A stretch of 64,000 bases of DNA from assembly GCF_002966125.1 (NCBI RefSeq), contig NZ_CP027062.1, positions 1 to 64,000 on the forward strand, given 5' to 3'. This document shows, piece after piece, positions 1 through 9,200 of the stretch (its first letter is position 1; every line of letters begins with the position of its first letter). Source of the stretch: Pukyongia salina (GTDB lineage: Bacteria; Bacteroidota; Bacteroidia; Flavobacteriales; Flavobacteriaceae). The translations under genes and the position numbers were made by a program. Under the pieces are notes generated by a model. It was not told where the DNA came from. It saw nothing but the letters and a program-made list of their open reading frames with translations, and did no database searches.

Positions 1-1136
1 ATGCCCATGCACATATTGGCGCTTTTAGATACGGATTAACACCTCAGCAATATTGGCCGTTCATGGCCAACCTTGCTTTTGGGGTCACCACGTCTCACGA
101 TCCATCTGCCAATACCGAGACAGTATTTACGCTTTCGGAAATGCAAAAGAACGGGACTCTGGTGGGGCCCAGACTTTACTCTACCGGGATTATACTATAT
201 GGTGCGGATGGAGATTTTAAAGCCGTTATCAACGACCTGGATGATGCCAGAAGCAGTATACGAAGAACCAAAGCATTTGGCGCCAAAAGTGTAAAGAGTT
301 ATAATCAGCCTAGAAGAGAGCAACGGCAGCAAGTTTTAAAAGCAGCTCGGGAAGAAGGTATCAATGTGGTGCCCGAAGGCGGCTCTAATTTCTTCCACAA
401 TATCACTATGGTGATCGATGGGCACACCGGAGTGGAACACAATATCCCTGTGGCACCTGTTTACAAGGATGTACTCGAGGTTTGGGGTAAAAGCGGTACC
501 GGTTATACCCCCACTCTAATTGTAAACTATGGCGGGTTAAATGGTGAGTTTTTCTATTACGAAAGAGACAATGTATGGGCAAACGAACGACTTCAGAAAT
601 TCATGCCAAGGTCTATCCTGGATAGCCGTTCCAGACACAGAATGAAGATCCCAATGGAAGAATACAAGAATGGGCATATCTTGGTTTCCGAAACCGCAAA
701 GAATCTGGCAGATGCCGGGGTTAAGGTAAATATGGGTGCGCATGGTCAATTGCAAGGACTTGGGGCCCATTGGGAGACCTGGATGCTGGCTGCAGGGGGA
801 ATGTCGAATATGGAAGCCCTTAAAGCGGCGACTATCAACGCTGCCCAATATATTGGTGCCGGAGAAGATATAGGTTCGTTAAAGGTGGGAAAAATGGCAG
901 ATCTGATCGTGCTCAATGATAACCCCCTTGATAATATTGAGAATACCGAAAATATTGAAATGGTGATGGTTAACGGTCGTTTGTACGATGCCGAAACCAT
1001 GAACGAAATTGGGAATAGAACTAAAGAACGTCTGCCGTTCTGGTGGGAACAGAACAAATACAACCAGTCCTTTCCATGGCATGCCGAAACACAGAGTTTT
1101 CTGGACGGCGGATGTGGTTGCCAGAGTGGTCATTAA
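1..1136 (+). CDS. Amidohydrolase family protein (C-terminal part; start lies before the window)
   Basis: The reading frame is open from base 3, so about 378 residues of the C-terminal end are present. The first visible residues are AHAHIG, the HxH metal-binding motif at the start of the amidohydrolase TIM barrel. Further histidine positions follow in IDGHTGVEHN and in GAHGQLQGLGAHWE. The tail ADLIVLNDNPLDNI is the closing beta-sandwich typical of imidazolonepropionase-like amidohydrolases. From family knowledge this fits the long TolB-propeller plus amidohydrolase proteins of Bacteroidota, which carry an N-terminal beta-propeller and a signal peptide; that part is outside the window. The protein ends in a cysteine pair, GCGC, before the last residues. 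The substrate is unknown. The next gene starts 5 bases after the stop, so the two probably share a transcript. Confidence 0.85.
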   Translation, partial: AHAHIGAFRYGLTPQQYWPFMANLAFGVTTSHDPSANTETVFTLSEMQKNGTLVGPRLYSTGIILYGADGDFKAVINDLDDARSSIRRTKAFGAKSVKSYNQPRREQRQQVLKAAREEGINVVPEGGSNFFHNITMVIDGHTGVEHNIPVAPVYKDVLEVWGKSGTGYTPTLIVNYGGLNGEFFYYERDNVWANERLQKFMPRSILDSRSRHRMKIPMEEYKNGHILVSETAKNLADAGVKVNMGAHGQLQGLGAHWETWMLAAGGMSNMEALKAATINAAQYIGAGEDIGSLKVGKMADLIVLNDNPLDNIENTENIEMVMVNGRLYDAETMNEIGNRTKERLPFWWEQNKYNQSFPWHAETQSFLDGGCGCQSGH

Positions 1137-1141
1137 CAGAA

Positions 1142-1573
1142 ATGTATTTAGCCCAATTAAATATAGCCGAAGCAATTGCCCCTATGGACGACCCTGTGAT
1201 GGCAGACTTCGTAAGCAATATTGAGCGAATCAATTCGCTGGCCGAGAAAAGTCCGGGTTACATATGGAGACTCACGGATGAGGAAGGAGAAAACTCATAT
1301 TCCATGCAACTGTTCGATTCGGAATATATCGTTACCAATATGAGTGTGTGGAAGGATCGCGACAGTTTGTTCGATTTCGTATATAATACGGCCCATGTTG
1401 AGATATTTAAACGGCGGAAAGAATGGTTTGCTAAAATGCCACAAATGCATATGGTCTTATGGTATATTGAAGAAGGACATATTCCCGATATCAACGAGGC
1501 CAAAGAACGACTCCAACATTTACGAGAGCACGGTAAAAGTCAATACGCATTTACCTTTAAAGATAATTTTTAG
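1142..1573 (+). CDS. DUF3291 domain-containing protein
   Basis: This 143-residue protein has no signal peptide. The frame is open further upstream to 1043, but that stretch is the end of the amidohydrolase gene in another frame, and the ATG at 1142 gives the usual DUF3291 start (MYLAQLNIAEA). Visible hallmarks are SPGYIWRL near residue 37, a central VTNMSVWKDRDSLFDFVY segment, and HMVLWYIEEGHIPDINEA. DUF3291 is related in fold to dimeric alpha-beta barrel (antibiotic biosynthesis monooxygenase-like) proteins; no reaction has been established that I know of. The 5-base gap to the amidohydrolase suggests co-transcription. Confidence 0.8.
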   Translation: MYLAQLNIAEAIAPMDDPVMADFVSNIERINSLAEKSPGYIWRLTDEEGENSYSMQLFDSEYIVTNMSVWKDRDSLFDFVYNTAHVEIFKRRKEWFAKMPQMHMVLWYIEEGHIPDINEAKERLQHLREHGKSQYAFTFKDNF

Positions 1574-1692
1574 CGATTAAAACTTTCCGTTGAGCGAAAA
1601 CAGCTTACGGCAGGTTATAATTAATGATTAGATTAAATTTACTGGTCTAAAATTTGTAACTTTAGCGATAGTAACACTAAATTTAAAATAAC

Positions 1693-2070
1693 ATGGTTAA
1701 AGCAAAATACCAAAGCGTTCTTGATCTTGGAGAACAGTTAAATATTCAGGATGGAGATGTTCAAGTAAAAGGTAATCAGCTGGAAGTTCGTGGAACTGCA
1801 GCTACACAATATGAAAAAGACCTACTCTGGGATGAAATTAAACGAGTAGGTGGTGAAAACCCGAGTGATATCATGGCAGATATTAAGGTTGCGGACACTT
1901 CGGTATACGCCCGTCATACAGTAAAAAGTGGAGAATCTTTAAGTAAGATCGCCAAAAATTACTACGGAGACCCAATGAAATACAATGCTATTTTCGAGGC
2001 TAATAGAAATATCCTCAAAAATCCGGATCTTATCCATCCGGGACAGGAACTAGTGATCCCAAACCTGTAA
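1693..2070 (+). CDS. Small BON/LysM-domain protein (YgaU/Kbp-like)
   Basis: This 125-residue protein has no signal peptide. Residues about 15-65 look like a shortened BON domain (GDVQVKGNQLEVRGTA), and residues 75-124 form one LysM domain (HTVKSGESLSKIAKNYYG, then a conserved asparagine and IHPGQELVIP). The domain order and size match the YgaU/Kbp family (about 149 residues in Escherichia coli, a cytoplasmic potassium-binding protein). Whether this copy binds potassium or peptidoglycan cannot be told from sequence. It is a single-gene unit: a strong terminator follows directly, and an A/T-rich stretch with AAAATTTG, one base off the Bacteroidota -7 motif, precedes it. Confidence 0.85.
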   Translation: MVKAKYQSVLDLGEQLNIQDGDVQVKGNQLEVRGTAATQYEKDLLWDEIKRVGGENPSDIMADIKVADTSVYARHTVKSGESLSKIAKNYYGDPMKYNAIFEANRNILKNPDLIHPGQELVIPNL

Positions 2071-2095
2071 GTAGTAAATAAAAGCTTAAATTTAA

Positions 2096-2126
2096 CTGCC
2101 CTCCTATTTAGGGGCAGTTTTTTTTT
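2096..2126 (+). terminator. Rho-independent terminator of the LysM gene, abutting the next start codon
   Basis: The stem CTGCCC / GGGCAG (2096-2101 with 2112-2117) is followed by nine T residues (2118-2126). The T-tract runs directly into the ATG at 2127, which is unusual placement. Confidence 0.85.
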
Positions 2127-2888
2127 ATGTTCGAATTCTTCTCAGAAATCAACCTTGTTTATATTCCGCTACTGTTCTTACTGGGAACGGCCACTTTTAC
2201 GCTATCCACTATTAGCGGAGGCGGGGGTGCAATGATGCAGATCCCCATCTTGAACTTTTTAATTGGCACAACTCAAACAGCCCCGGTGATCAATCTGGGA
2301 GCCTTGATAAGCCGTCCTTCTCGTATTATTATCTTCTGGAAGCATATCGTCTGGAAGGTTTTCTGGTATTTTGTACCTGCCGCAGTAGGTGCAGCCATAT
2401 TAGCGGGATATTTATTTTCGAAGGTACAGATCGTGTGGGTACAGATCCTGGTAGGTTTGTTTCTTGTAAGTACTGTATTTCAATATAAATTTGGAAAGGA
2501 ATCCAAATCGTTTCCTGTAAAATTGTGGTATTTCACTCCTTTAGGATTTTTTGTGGGAATAGTAGGAACATTTACCGGTGGCATGGGGCCAATTCTCAAT
2601 CCGTTTTTCCTTAATGCCGGGATCACCAAGGAGGAACTTGTAGGTACTAAGGCCGCGCAGTCATTATTCCTGGGTATGGCCCAGGTAGGAAGTTATAGTT
2701 TTTTTGGACTTCTGAATCGTGAACTCTGGATCTACGGAATTGCCCTGGGATTAGGCGCTACCATTGGGAACCTGTTTGGGAAAATATTGCTTGCCCGAAT
2801 GAGCAAACTTAGTTTCCGGCGTTGGGTGATCGTTATCATGGTAATAAGTGGCATAGTACTTATTATAAAAGCTATACCCGAATTATAA
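2127..2888 (+). CDS. TSUP family sulfite/sulfonate exporter-like membrane protein (TauE/SafE)
   Basis: This 253-residue protein has about eight hydrophobic segments. It shows the two-repeat architecture of the TSUP family, with related loops STISGGGGAMMQIPIL near residue 27 and GTFTGGMGPILNPF near residue 148. TSUP proteins move sulfite, sulfonates or other small organic anions across the inner membrane; the substrate here is unknown. The ATG at 2127 follows the upstream gene's terminator T-tract without a gap. No later in-frame start keeps the first membrane segment intact, so either the message is leaderless or the promoter lies inside the LysM gene. It is convergent with the Hsp20 gene and shares a terminator hairpin with it. 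Confidence 0.85.
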   Translation: MFEFFSEINLVYIPLLFLLGTATFTLSTISGGGGAMMQIPILNFLIGTTQTAPVINLGALISRPSRIIIFWKHIVWKVFWYFVPAAVGAAILAGYLFSKVQIVWVQILVGLFLVSTVFQYKFGKESKSFPVKLWYFTPLGFFVGIVGTFTGGMGPILNPFFLNAGITKEELVGTKAAQSLFLGMAQVGSYSFFGLLNRELWIYGIALGLGATIGNLFGKILLARMSKLSFRRWVIVIMVISGIVLIIKAIPEL

Positions 2889-2910
2889 AAAAAGGCCGGA
2901 TAAACCGGCC
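2887..2910 (-). terminator. Terminator for the Hsp20 gene, possibly bidirectional
   Basis: A perfect stem GGCCGG / CCGGCC (2894-2899 with 2905-2910) is flanked by seven A residues at 2887-2893, which are a U-tract on the minus strand. On the plus strand the following TGTTGTCTTT is a weaker tail, so it may also stop the TSUP message. Confidence 0.85.
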
Positions 2911-2918
2911 TGTTGTCT

Positions 2919-3404
2919 TTAAGATATATTGATCTTACGCGGAGGTTGACGCTTAGCTTCTTCTTTCTTCGGAAGCTCAAGTTTAAGGATACCATCCACA
3001 TAATTTGCTTTGATCTTGTCTTCCTCTACAGTTTCCGGAAGTGAGAAACTTCTCTTAAAGGAAGCATATCCAAATTCCCTGCGAGTATAGTTATCTTCAT
3101 TGGTTTCTTCGTTGTTCTCTATTTCAGAAGAGATGGAAAGAACCTGATTGTCTATCTCAATATGGAAATCGGATTTCTTCATACCCGGTACTGCCATTTC
3201 TACATGATAGGCATCGTCTAATTCGATGATGTTCACCATTGGCAAGCTAAGCCCGGTATTGAAGTTAGGTCTGAAAATACTTGGCAAATCATTATTGAAC
3301 AAATCGTCGATCCATGAAGACCAGGTAGGAAATGTACCTGTTAGACTACCTGAATTTGTTTTTGCCAAACTTCCATTTTTAGGTGCTTTCACTAAAGTAC
3401 TCAT
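2919..3404 (-). CDS. Hsp20/alpha-crystallin family small heat shock protein
   Basis: This 161-residue protein has an alpha-crystallin domain at about residues 50-150. Visible markers are the YHVEMAVPGMKKSDFHIEI strand region, the REFGYASFKRSFSLPE core and the closing GILKLELPKKEE. The N-terminal arm contains WIDDLFNNDLP. Small heat shock proteins form oligomers that hold unfolding proteins for refolding by ATP-dependent chaperones. It is transcribed alone, convergent with the TSUP gene. A second, diverged Hsp20 lies at 62690-63130, so the organism has at least two. The intergenic stretch 3405-3564 shows no clear -33/-7 pair that I could identify. Confidence 0.93.
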   Translation of the reverse strand: MSTLVKAPKNGSLAKTNSGSLTGTFPTWSSWIDDLFNNDLPSIFRPNFNTGLSLPMVNIIELDDAYHVEMAVPGMKKSDFHIEIDNQVLSISSEIENNEETNEDNYTRREFGYASFKRSFSLPETVEEDKIKANYVDGILKLELPKKEEAKRQPPRKINIS

Positions 3405-3564
3405 AATAAAAAATTTAAGTTAGACATTCGATTTACATCCATACCTATGCAAATTTTTTGCCAAACGGAAAATTCTGAAAAAATTTCAGTTTTATTACCA
3501 TAAGAGTAACAGTAGGGCCTGACAGAGGGTTGGAAACAGCCGGAAACGAAAAAATGTCAGTCTG

Positions 3565-5028
3565 TTAAAGACCACTTATATAACCACCATAAACATCTTT
3601 AAACCTCATTCCATCGCTTAAGTTGTATTTACTTAATTTACGATATTCTACCAGCGCCCATAGCACTAATTCCTTTACAAATGATCTGTCGCGTTCATCG
3701 ATATCGGGCAAATGGTCGTTTACAAGTTCATCGAGTGGTTCGATCCTGTTTAACTGCTGTTTGTATTCATCATCTGAAAGAGAATCCAGAAGTTCGAAGC
3801 CACTTTGCTCGAAGAACCAGGCCACGATCTCGGTATAAGGATCTTGTTCGGTCTCCTTTTGTAGTTTCTCTATCTTCGGAAAATAAGTATCGAATTGCGC
3901 TTTCACTGCATCTGCGATTAACTGTTGAGCTACCTGGGACGCGCCTTCCTGCTCACCTTCATAAACAAGCTCCACCTTTCCGGTGATAGATGGGATAATT
4001 CCCACAAAATCCCCCAATCGAACCGAGGTTTCACGGGCTCCATTCTGAAGTGCCCTGCGCTCGGCAGTGCTTAAAAGGTTTTCAAAAGCGGTGATGCTCA
4101 TACGGGCGCTAACCCCGCTTTTCGCATCAATAAATTCACTTTCACGCGCCTGAAAACTTATCTCTTCCAATATATCCTTAGCAATTTCCGGCACGTATAC
4201 ATGTTGTTTCTCCGCCATCGCCTGCGCCGCTTCCTGTTGGGTGATGGTGCGAGCCGTCTCTATGTCCTCCGGATAATGAGTTAATATCTGTGATCCTATC
4301 CTGTCCTTTAATGGAGTAACAATGCTACCCCTGTTGGTATAGTCTTCGGGATTGGCCGTGAATACAAATTGGATATCTAATGGTAAACGCAACTTAAAAC
4401 CTCGAATCTGTACATCACCTTCCTGCAGGATATTAAATAAGGCTACCTGTATTCTCGCCTGTAGATCCGGAAGTTCATTGATCACGAATATACTCCTGTT
4501 CGCCCGAGGGATCATGCCATAGTGGATTACCCGATCATCGGCATAGGTAAGTTTAAGATTTGCCGCCTTGATAGGATCCACGTCTCCAATAAGATCTGCA
4601 ACGGTCACGTCTGGAGTAGCCAGCTTCTCGGCAAACCGCTCATCGCGATGCACCCATGATATGGGGGTGTTATCACCTTTCTCTGCCAGCAATTCCCTGG
4701 CGTAACGGGAAATTGGCTTGAAAGGATCGTCGTTGATCTCACTCCCCTCAACCACCGGAATAAATTCATCGAGCAAGGTGGTCATTTGCCTGGCCAATCT
4801 TGTTTTGGCCTGTCCACGCAGACCCAGCAAATTGATATTGTGTCTGGATAAGATGGCGCGTTCCAACTCCGGGATCACCGTGTATTCGTACCCATGTATA
4901 CCTTTAAAGGTGGTTTCCTTCTTCATTATTTTCTGAAGGAGATTTCTTCTCAATTCATCCTTAACCGATTTATATTCGTAGCCCTGTGCTTTAAGCTCAC
5001 CAAAGGTTTTTATTTTTTCAATCTTCAT
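3565..5028 (-). CDS. MoxR/magnesium chelatase-like AAA+ ATPase
   Basis: This 487-residue AAA+ protein is counted from the ATG at 5028; a TTG two codons upstream is also in frame but unlikely. The P-loop is GLRGQAKT at residues 69-76, with alanine in place of the last glycine of the classical motif. The Walker B site reads IFVINELPDL near residue 180, with asparagine where aspartate is usual. As I recall, both are family traits of this magnesium-chelatase-I-like group. The second region of homology, FTANPEDYTNRGSIVTPLKDR, matches sensor and arginine-finger segments. The upstream VWA gene ends 6 bases before the start, so the two form an ATPase/VWA pair like MoxR-VWA or RavA-ViaA modules, thought to remodel or insert cofactors into client proteins. 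The client is unknown. Confidence 0.88.
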   Translation of the reverse strand: MKIEKIKTFGELKAQGYEYKSVKDELRRNLLQKIMKKETTFKGIHGYEYTVIPELERAILSRHNINLLGLRGQAKTRLARQMTTLLDEFIPVVEGSEINDDPFKPISRYARELLAEKGDNTPISWVHRDERFAEKLATPDVTVADLIGDVDPIKAANLKLTYADDRVIHYGMIPRANRSIFVINELPDLQARIQVALFNILQEGDVQIRGFKLRLPLDIQFVFTANPEDYTNRGSIVTPLKDRIGSQILTHYPEDIETARTITQQEAAQAMAEKQHVYVPEIAKDILEEISFQARESEFIDAKSGVSARMSITAFENLLSTAERRALQNGARETSVRLGDFVGIIPSITGKVELVYEGEQEGASQVAQQLIADAVKAQFDTYFPKIEKLQKETEQDPYTEIVAWFFEQSGFELLDSLSDDEYKQQLNRIEPLDELVNDHLPDIDERDRSFVKELVLWALVEYRKLSKYNLSDGMRFKDVYGGYISGL

Positions 5029-5034
5029 ATGCAA

Positions 5035-6174
5035 TTATCTAATTTTCTTTCTTCTGTTTGTTTCGTAATCTGTAAATATCATCTCCCCCAGCCCTTTCAA
5101 TCCCGTGTAAAATGCTTTTCCTTGGTTTGCCTCGGTAAAATGGTCCACAAACTGCATCAAATAAGGATCCTCGGCTATCATAAAGGTAGTAATGGGTATA
5201 TGTAGTTTACGGGCCTGGCGTGCCATCATATAACATTTGCTAACGATATGCGGGTCCAGGCCTACACTATTCTTATAGTATTGGCCATCGGGTAATTGCA
5301 GACAACTAGGTTTCCCATCGGTGATCATAAAGATCTGTTTGTTGGTGTTTCGTTTTCTGCGCAGCATATCCATTGCCAACTGAAGCCCGGCAACTGTATT
5401 GGTATGATATGGGCCTACATTGAGATAAGGCAGGTCTTTTATTTTTATTGGCCATGCGTCGTTACCAAATACCAGAATATCGAGAGTATCTTTGGGGTAT
5501 CTGGTAGTAATTAATTCTGAAAGTGCCATAGCAACCTTTTTTGCCGGGGTAATTCGGTCTTCCCCGTAGAGGATCATACTATGACTGATATCGATCATAA
5601 GCACTGTGCTCATTTGTGCCTTATACATGGTTTCCTCAACCACCAGGTCGTTCTCGGTGAGATGGAAATCCCCTACTCCGTGGTTTATCTGGGCATTTTT
5701 TAAACTTTCGGTCATCGATATGCTATCGAGGGCATCGCCAAACTGATAGTTCCTGAATTCGCCTGCTTTCTCATCGCCACGCCCAGTGCTTTTGGTCTTA
5801 TGGTTACCCGCTCCACTGCGTTTTAATTTTCCAAAGATCTGTTCCAATGCACGTTTGCGAAGTACTTGTTCAAGCTTTTCGGTCATCTTCGACCCTCCTT
5901 CACCTCTACCGGTGCCATCTCCCTTTGGAACATATTCTTCACGTATATACCCCTTTTTCTTCAGGTCTTCTATAAAATCTTCTATGCTGTAATCGGGGGT
6001 TGTTATTTTGTATTCCTCATCCAGTTGTCGCAGCCAGTCTATCGCCTCATCAAAATCACCAGAAGTATGTGTAATTAATTCCTGAAAGATCTCGAAAAGT
6101 CGTTCAAATGGAGATTGTTCCTTCGGGACGTGCTTTGTGAACACGAATCCGGAGGGGCGAGGTTTCTTTTTCAT
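5035..6174 (-). CDS. VWA domain-containing protein, partner of the adjacent AAA+ ATPase
   Basis: This 379-residue cytoplasmic protein has a helical, charged N-terminal half with a glycine-rich linker (GDGTGRGEGG near residue 85). A von Willebrand factor A domain runs from about residue 188 to the end. The MIDAS metal site is visible as DISHSM starting at D195, with the later loops TNTVAGLQLA and ITDGKPS. Together with the downstream ATPase it makes a two-gene unit. In such pairs the ATPase drives a conformational change and the VWA protein recognises the client, by analogy with magnesium chelatase I/D subunits and RavA/ViaA. The start MKKKPRPSG is followed by no obvious signal peptide. Confidence 0.85.
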   Translation of the reverse strand: MKKKPRPSGFVFTKHVPKEQSPFERLFEIFQELITHTSGDFDEAIDWLRQLDEEYKITTPDYSIEDFIEDLKKKGYIREEYVPKGDGTGRGEGGSKMTEKLEQVLRKRALEQIFGKLKRSGAGNHKTKSTGRGDEKAGEFRNYQFGDALDSISMTESLKNAQINHGVGDFHLTENDLVVEETMYKAQMSTVLMIDISHSMILYGEDRITPAKKVAMALSELITTRYPKDTLDILVFGNDAWPIKIKDLPYLNVGPYHTNTVAGLQLAMDMLRRKRNTNKQIFMITDGKPSCLQLPDGQYYKNSVGLDPHIVSKCYMMARQARKLHIPITTFMIAEDPYLMQFVDHFTEANQGKAFYTGLKGLGEMIFTDYETNRRKKIR

Positions 6175-6293
6175 AACATAAAGATACTTAAATTCAGAAG
6201 AAAAAAACCGGGCCCTTAACAGCCTTTTAAGAGATGTAACATTTCATTTTATTACCTTTAAGATTCTGAAAACCTAAAACGAATCAATACCCA

Positions 6294-9200
6294 ATGAAAA
6301 AGTTATTTTTCCTCTCTTTTGTCCTCATTTCATCTACACTTTTTTCACAAAAACTTTCCATGGACCTAATGAAAGATCTGAAGCCCCGAAACATTGGCCC
6401 GGGTGGTATGTCCGGTCGGGTAACGGCGATCGATGTGGTGATCCAGGATCCGGATATAATGTATGTTGGTACAGCATCAGGAGGATTGTGGAAATCTACT
6501 AGTGGCGGCATAAAATGGTTCCCAATATTTGATGATCAACCTACTGCTTCCATTGGGGCGGTGGCAATTCAGCAAAGCAATCCTTCTGTTATATGGGTAG
6601 GCACCGGGGAAGGTAACCCGCGAAATAGCCTTAATGGTGGTTTTGGTGTATACAAATCACTGGACGGTGGTAAGAACTGGAAATCCATGGGGCTGGAAAA
6701 AACGCGGCATATTCACCGGATCATCGTAGATCCTACCGATCCTAACACAGTGTATGTTGGTGCAATAGGCAGCCCATGGGGAATTCATCCGGAACGTGGT
6801 GTTTTTAAGACCACCGACGGTGGTAAGACCTGGAAGAAAATACTTTATACAAACGACAAATCCGGCGTGGCAGATATGGTTATGGACCCTACCAACCCCA
6901 ATAAGATCATAGTCGCCATGTGGGAACACAAACGCGATCCCTGGTTTTTTAAATCGGGAGGAAAAGGCAGTGGATTGTACATCACTCATGACGGTGGTGA
7001 GACCTGGGAGCAGCGTACCGATGCCGACGGACTTCCAAAAGGTGATCTTGGCCGTATGGGAATCGCTATTGCCAGAAATAAACCTAATATCATTTATGCC
7101 CTGGTGGAAGCCAAGAAAAATGCCCTCTACAAAAGTGAAGATGGAGGGTTTAAATGGAAAAAAGTGAACGATAAGAATGATATTGGTAACCGCCCTTTCT
7201 ATTATTCTGAAATATATGTAGACCCTCAAAATGAGAACAGGGTATACAGTGTGTTCACTTATGTGAATGTCTCCGAGGATGGCGGAAAGAATTTCGACCA
7301 ACTTATGCCTGCATACGGTGTTGATAATGGAGTTCACCCCGATCATCACGCCTGGTGGATACATCCGGAGGATGGAAGTTTTATGATAGATGGAAATGAT
7401 GGTGGGATGAATATTACTAAGGACGGTGGTAAGACCTGGCGTTTTATTGGTAATCTACCGGTGGCCCAGTTCTATCATATAGCAGTGGATAACGAATTTC
7501 CTTATAACGTTTACGGTGGGATGCAGGACAACGGAAGTTGGCGCGGTCCGGCCTACGTGTGGAAATCACAGGGGATACGAAACAGTTACTGGCAAGAGAT
7601 CTCCTTTGGAGATGGCTTTGATGTAGTCCCCGATCCGGACGACAGCCGTTATGGCTGGAGTATGAGTCAGCAGGGCTTTGTAAGCCGCTACGATTGGATG
7701 ACCGGTAACAACTATTCTGTGCGTCCTACCCACCCCGATCCGGAAATGAAACTACGCTTCAACTGGAACGCGGCTATTAATATAGATCCCTTTAATAGTA
7801 GTACTATTTACTTCGGAAGTCAGTTTGTCCATAAAAGCACCGATAAAGGTTTAACCTGGGAGATCATTTCCCCGGATCTCACCACGAACGATCCCGAGAA
7901 ACAGAAGCAACACGAAAGTGGAGGATTAACCATGGACGCTACGGGCGCCGAGAACCATACTACAATTCTAGTGATAGAACCCTCCCCGTTGGAGCAGAAT
8001 ATGCTCTGGGTGGGGACCGATGACGGCAGGGTGCATTACACTCAAAATGGGGGTGCAAGTTGGACAGAAGTATCCGGTAACATTAAAGGCTTACCCGCCG
8101 GAAGCTGGATCGTCCAGATAAAAGCATCCAATAAAAATAAAGGAGAAGCATTATTGGTAGCTAACGATTACAGGCGTTTTAATTATACACCCTATGCTTA
8201 CCGAACCACAGATTATGGAAAGACCTGGAATCGTATTGTAGACAGTGAGGATGTGATTAGCTATGCGCTGTGCATTGTAGAAGATCCCGTAGAAAAGAAC
8301 CTCTTGTTTTTAGGTACCGATGACGGATTATATGTATCTGTAGACGGTGCTGCCAACTGGGCTAAATGGGATCATGGTTTTCCAACTACTTCGGTAAAGG
8401 ACCTGGTTATTCAACCCAGGGAACACGATCTGGTAGTTGGTACTTTTGGGAGGGCAGCCTGGGTGCTGGATGATATCAGGCCCTTGCGTGAAATTGCGCG
8501 AAACCGCACACTCATGGAACAACAAGTAAAATTATTCGATCCACCGGTTGCCTATCAGGCTGCTTACCAACAGCCCACCGGAAGCAGGTTTGGCGGAGAT
8601 GCGATCTACAATGCTGAAAACAGACCTTATGGTGCCAATTTTACCTACTATTTCAAAAAAGTAGAATCCGAAAAGGATTCAGAAAAAAAGAAAGAAGAAA
8701 AAGAGAGTGATGACGAAACGAATAGCGATGATAGTATAGTAGAAGACACCACTGGAAAACACAAAGACAGTCTTTATCTGCGGTTATATAATGGGAACAC
8801 TTTAATACGAACCCTTAAAAGAAAGATCCCGGATAGTAGCGGAGTGTACCGTTGGAGATGGTTTATGGACGAGGCTGGGGTTTCCAGGCCAAGCCGAAGG
8901 ATTCGTGAGCAAAAGAATGAACCTGGCGGCGTGAGTGTAAAACCTGGTACATATAGAGCCGAATTGAGCTACATGGATGTAAAATCTTCAACTACCATAA
9001 AAGTGGAGAGTGATCCAAGACTGGACATCCCTCAGAAAGCAATTAACGAGAGCTATTCGGCCAGGAAAGAATTACAAAAAATGACCGGGATCGCGGCTGA
9101 AGCGGTAAAACAACTTGTGGAAAGTAAAACTACCGTTGAAGAATTTCAGAAAAAACTAAAGAAAAAAGACAAGGAAAAGTACAGAGATGAATTAAAATTG

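Noticed and set aside
1043-1141. Longer start for the DUF3291 gene
   Set aside because: The extra N-terminal residues coincide with the end of the amidohydrolase gene and do not fit the family length.
3475-3489. CTGAAAAAATTTCAG palindrome between the Hsp20 and AAA genes, with an identical 15-mer at 36526-36540
   Set aside because: The second copy lies inside a coding region and encodes part of the DUF1028 sorting tail; the sequence is A/T-rich, so two copies are likely chance.
6657-7364. Open frame of about 235 codons on the minus strand within the BNR protein gene
   Set aside because: It is antisense to conserved Asp-box repeats and shows no domain; it is a compositional shadow.
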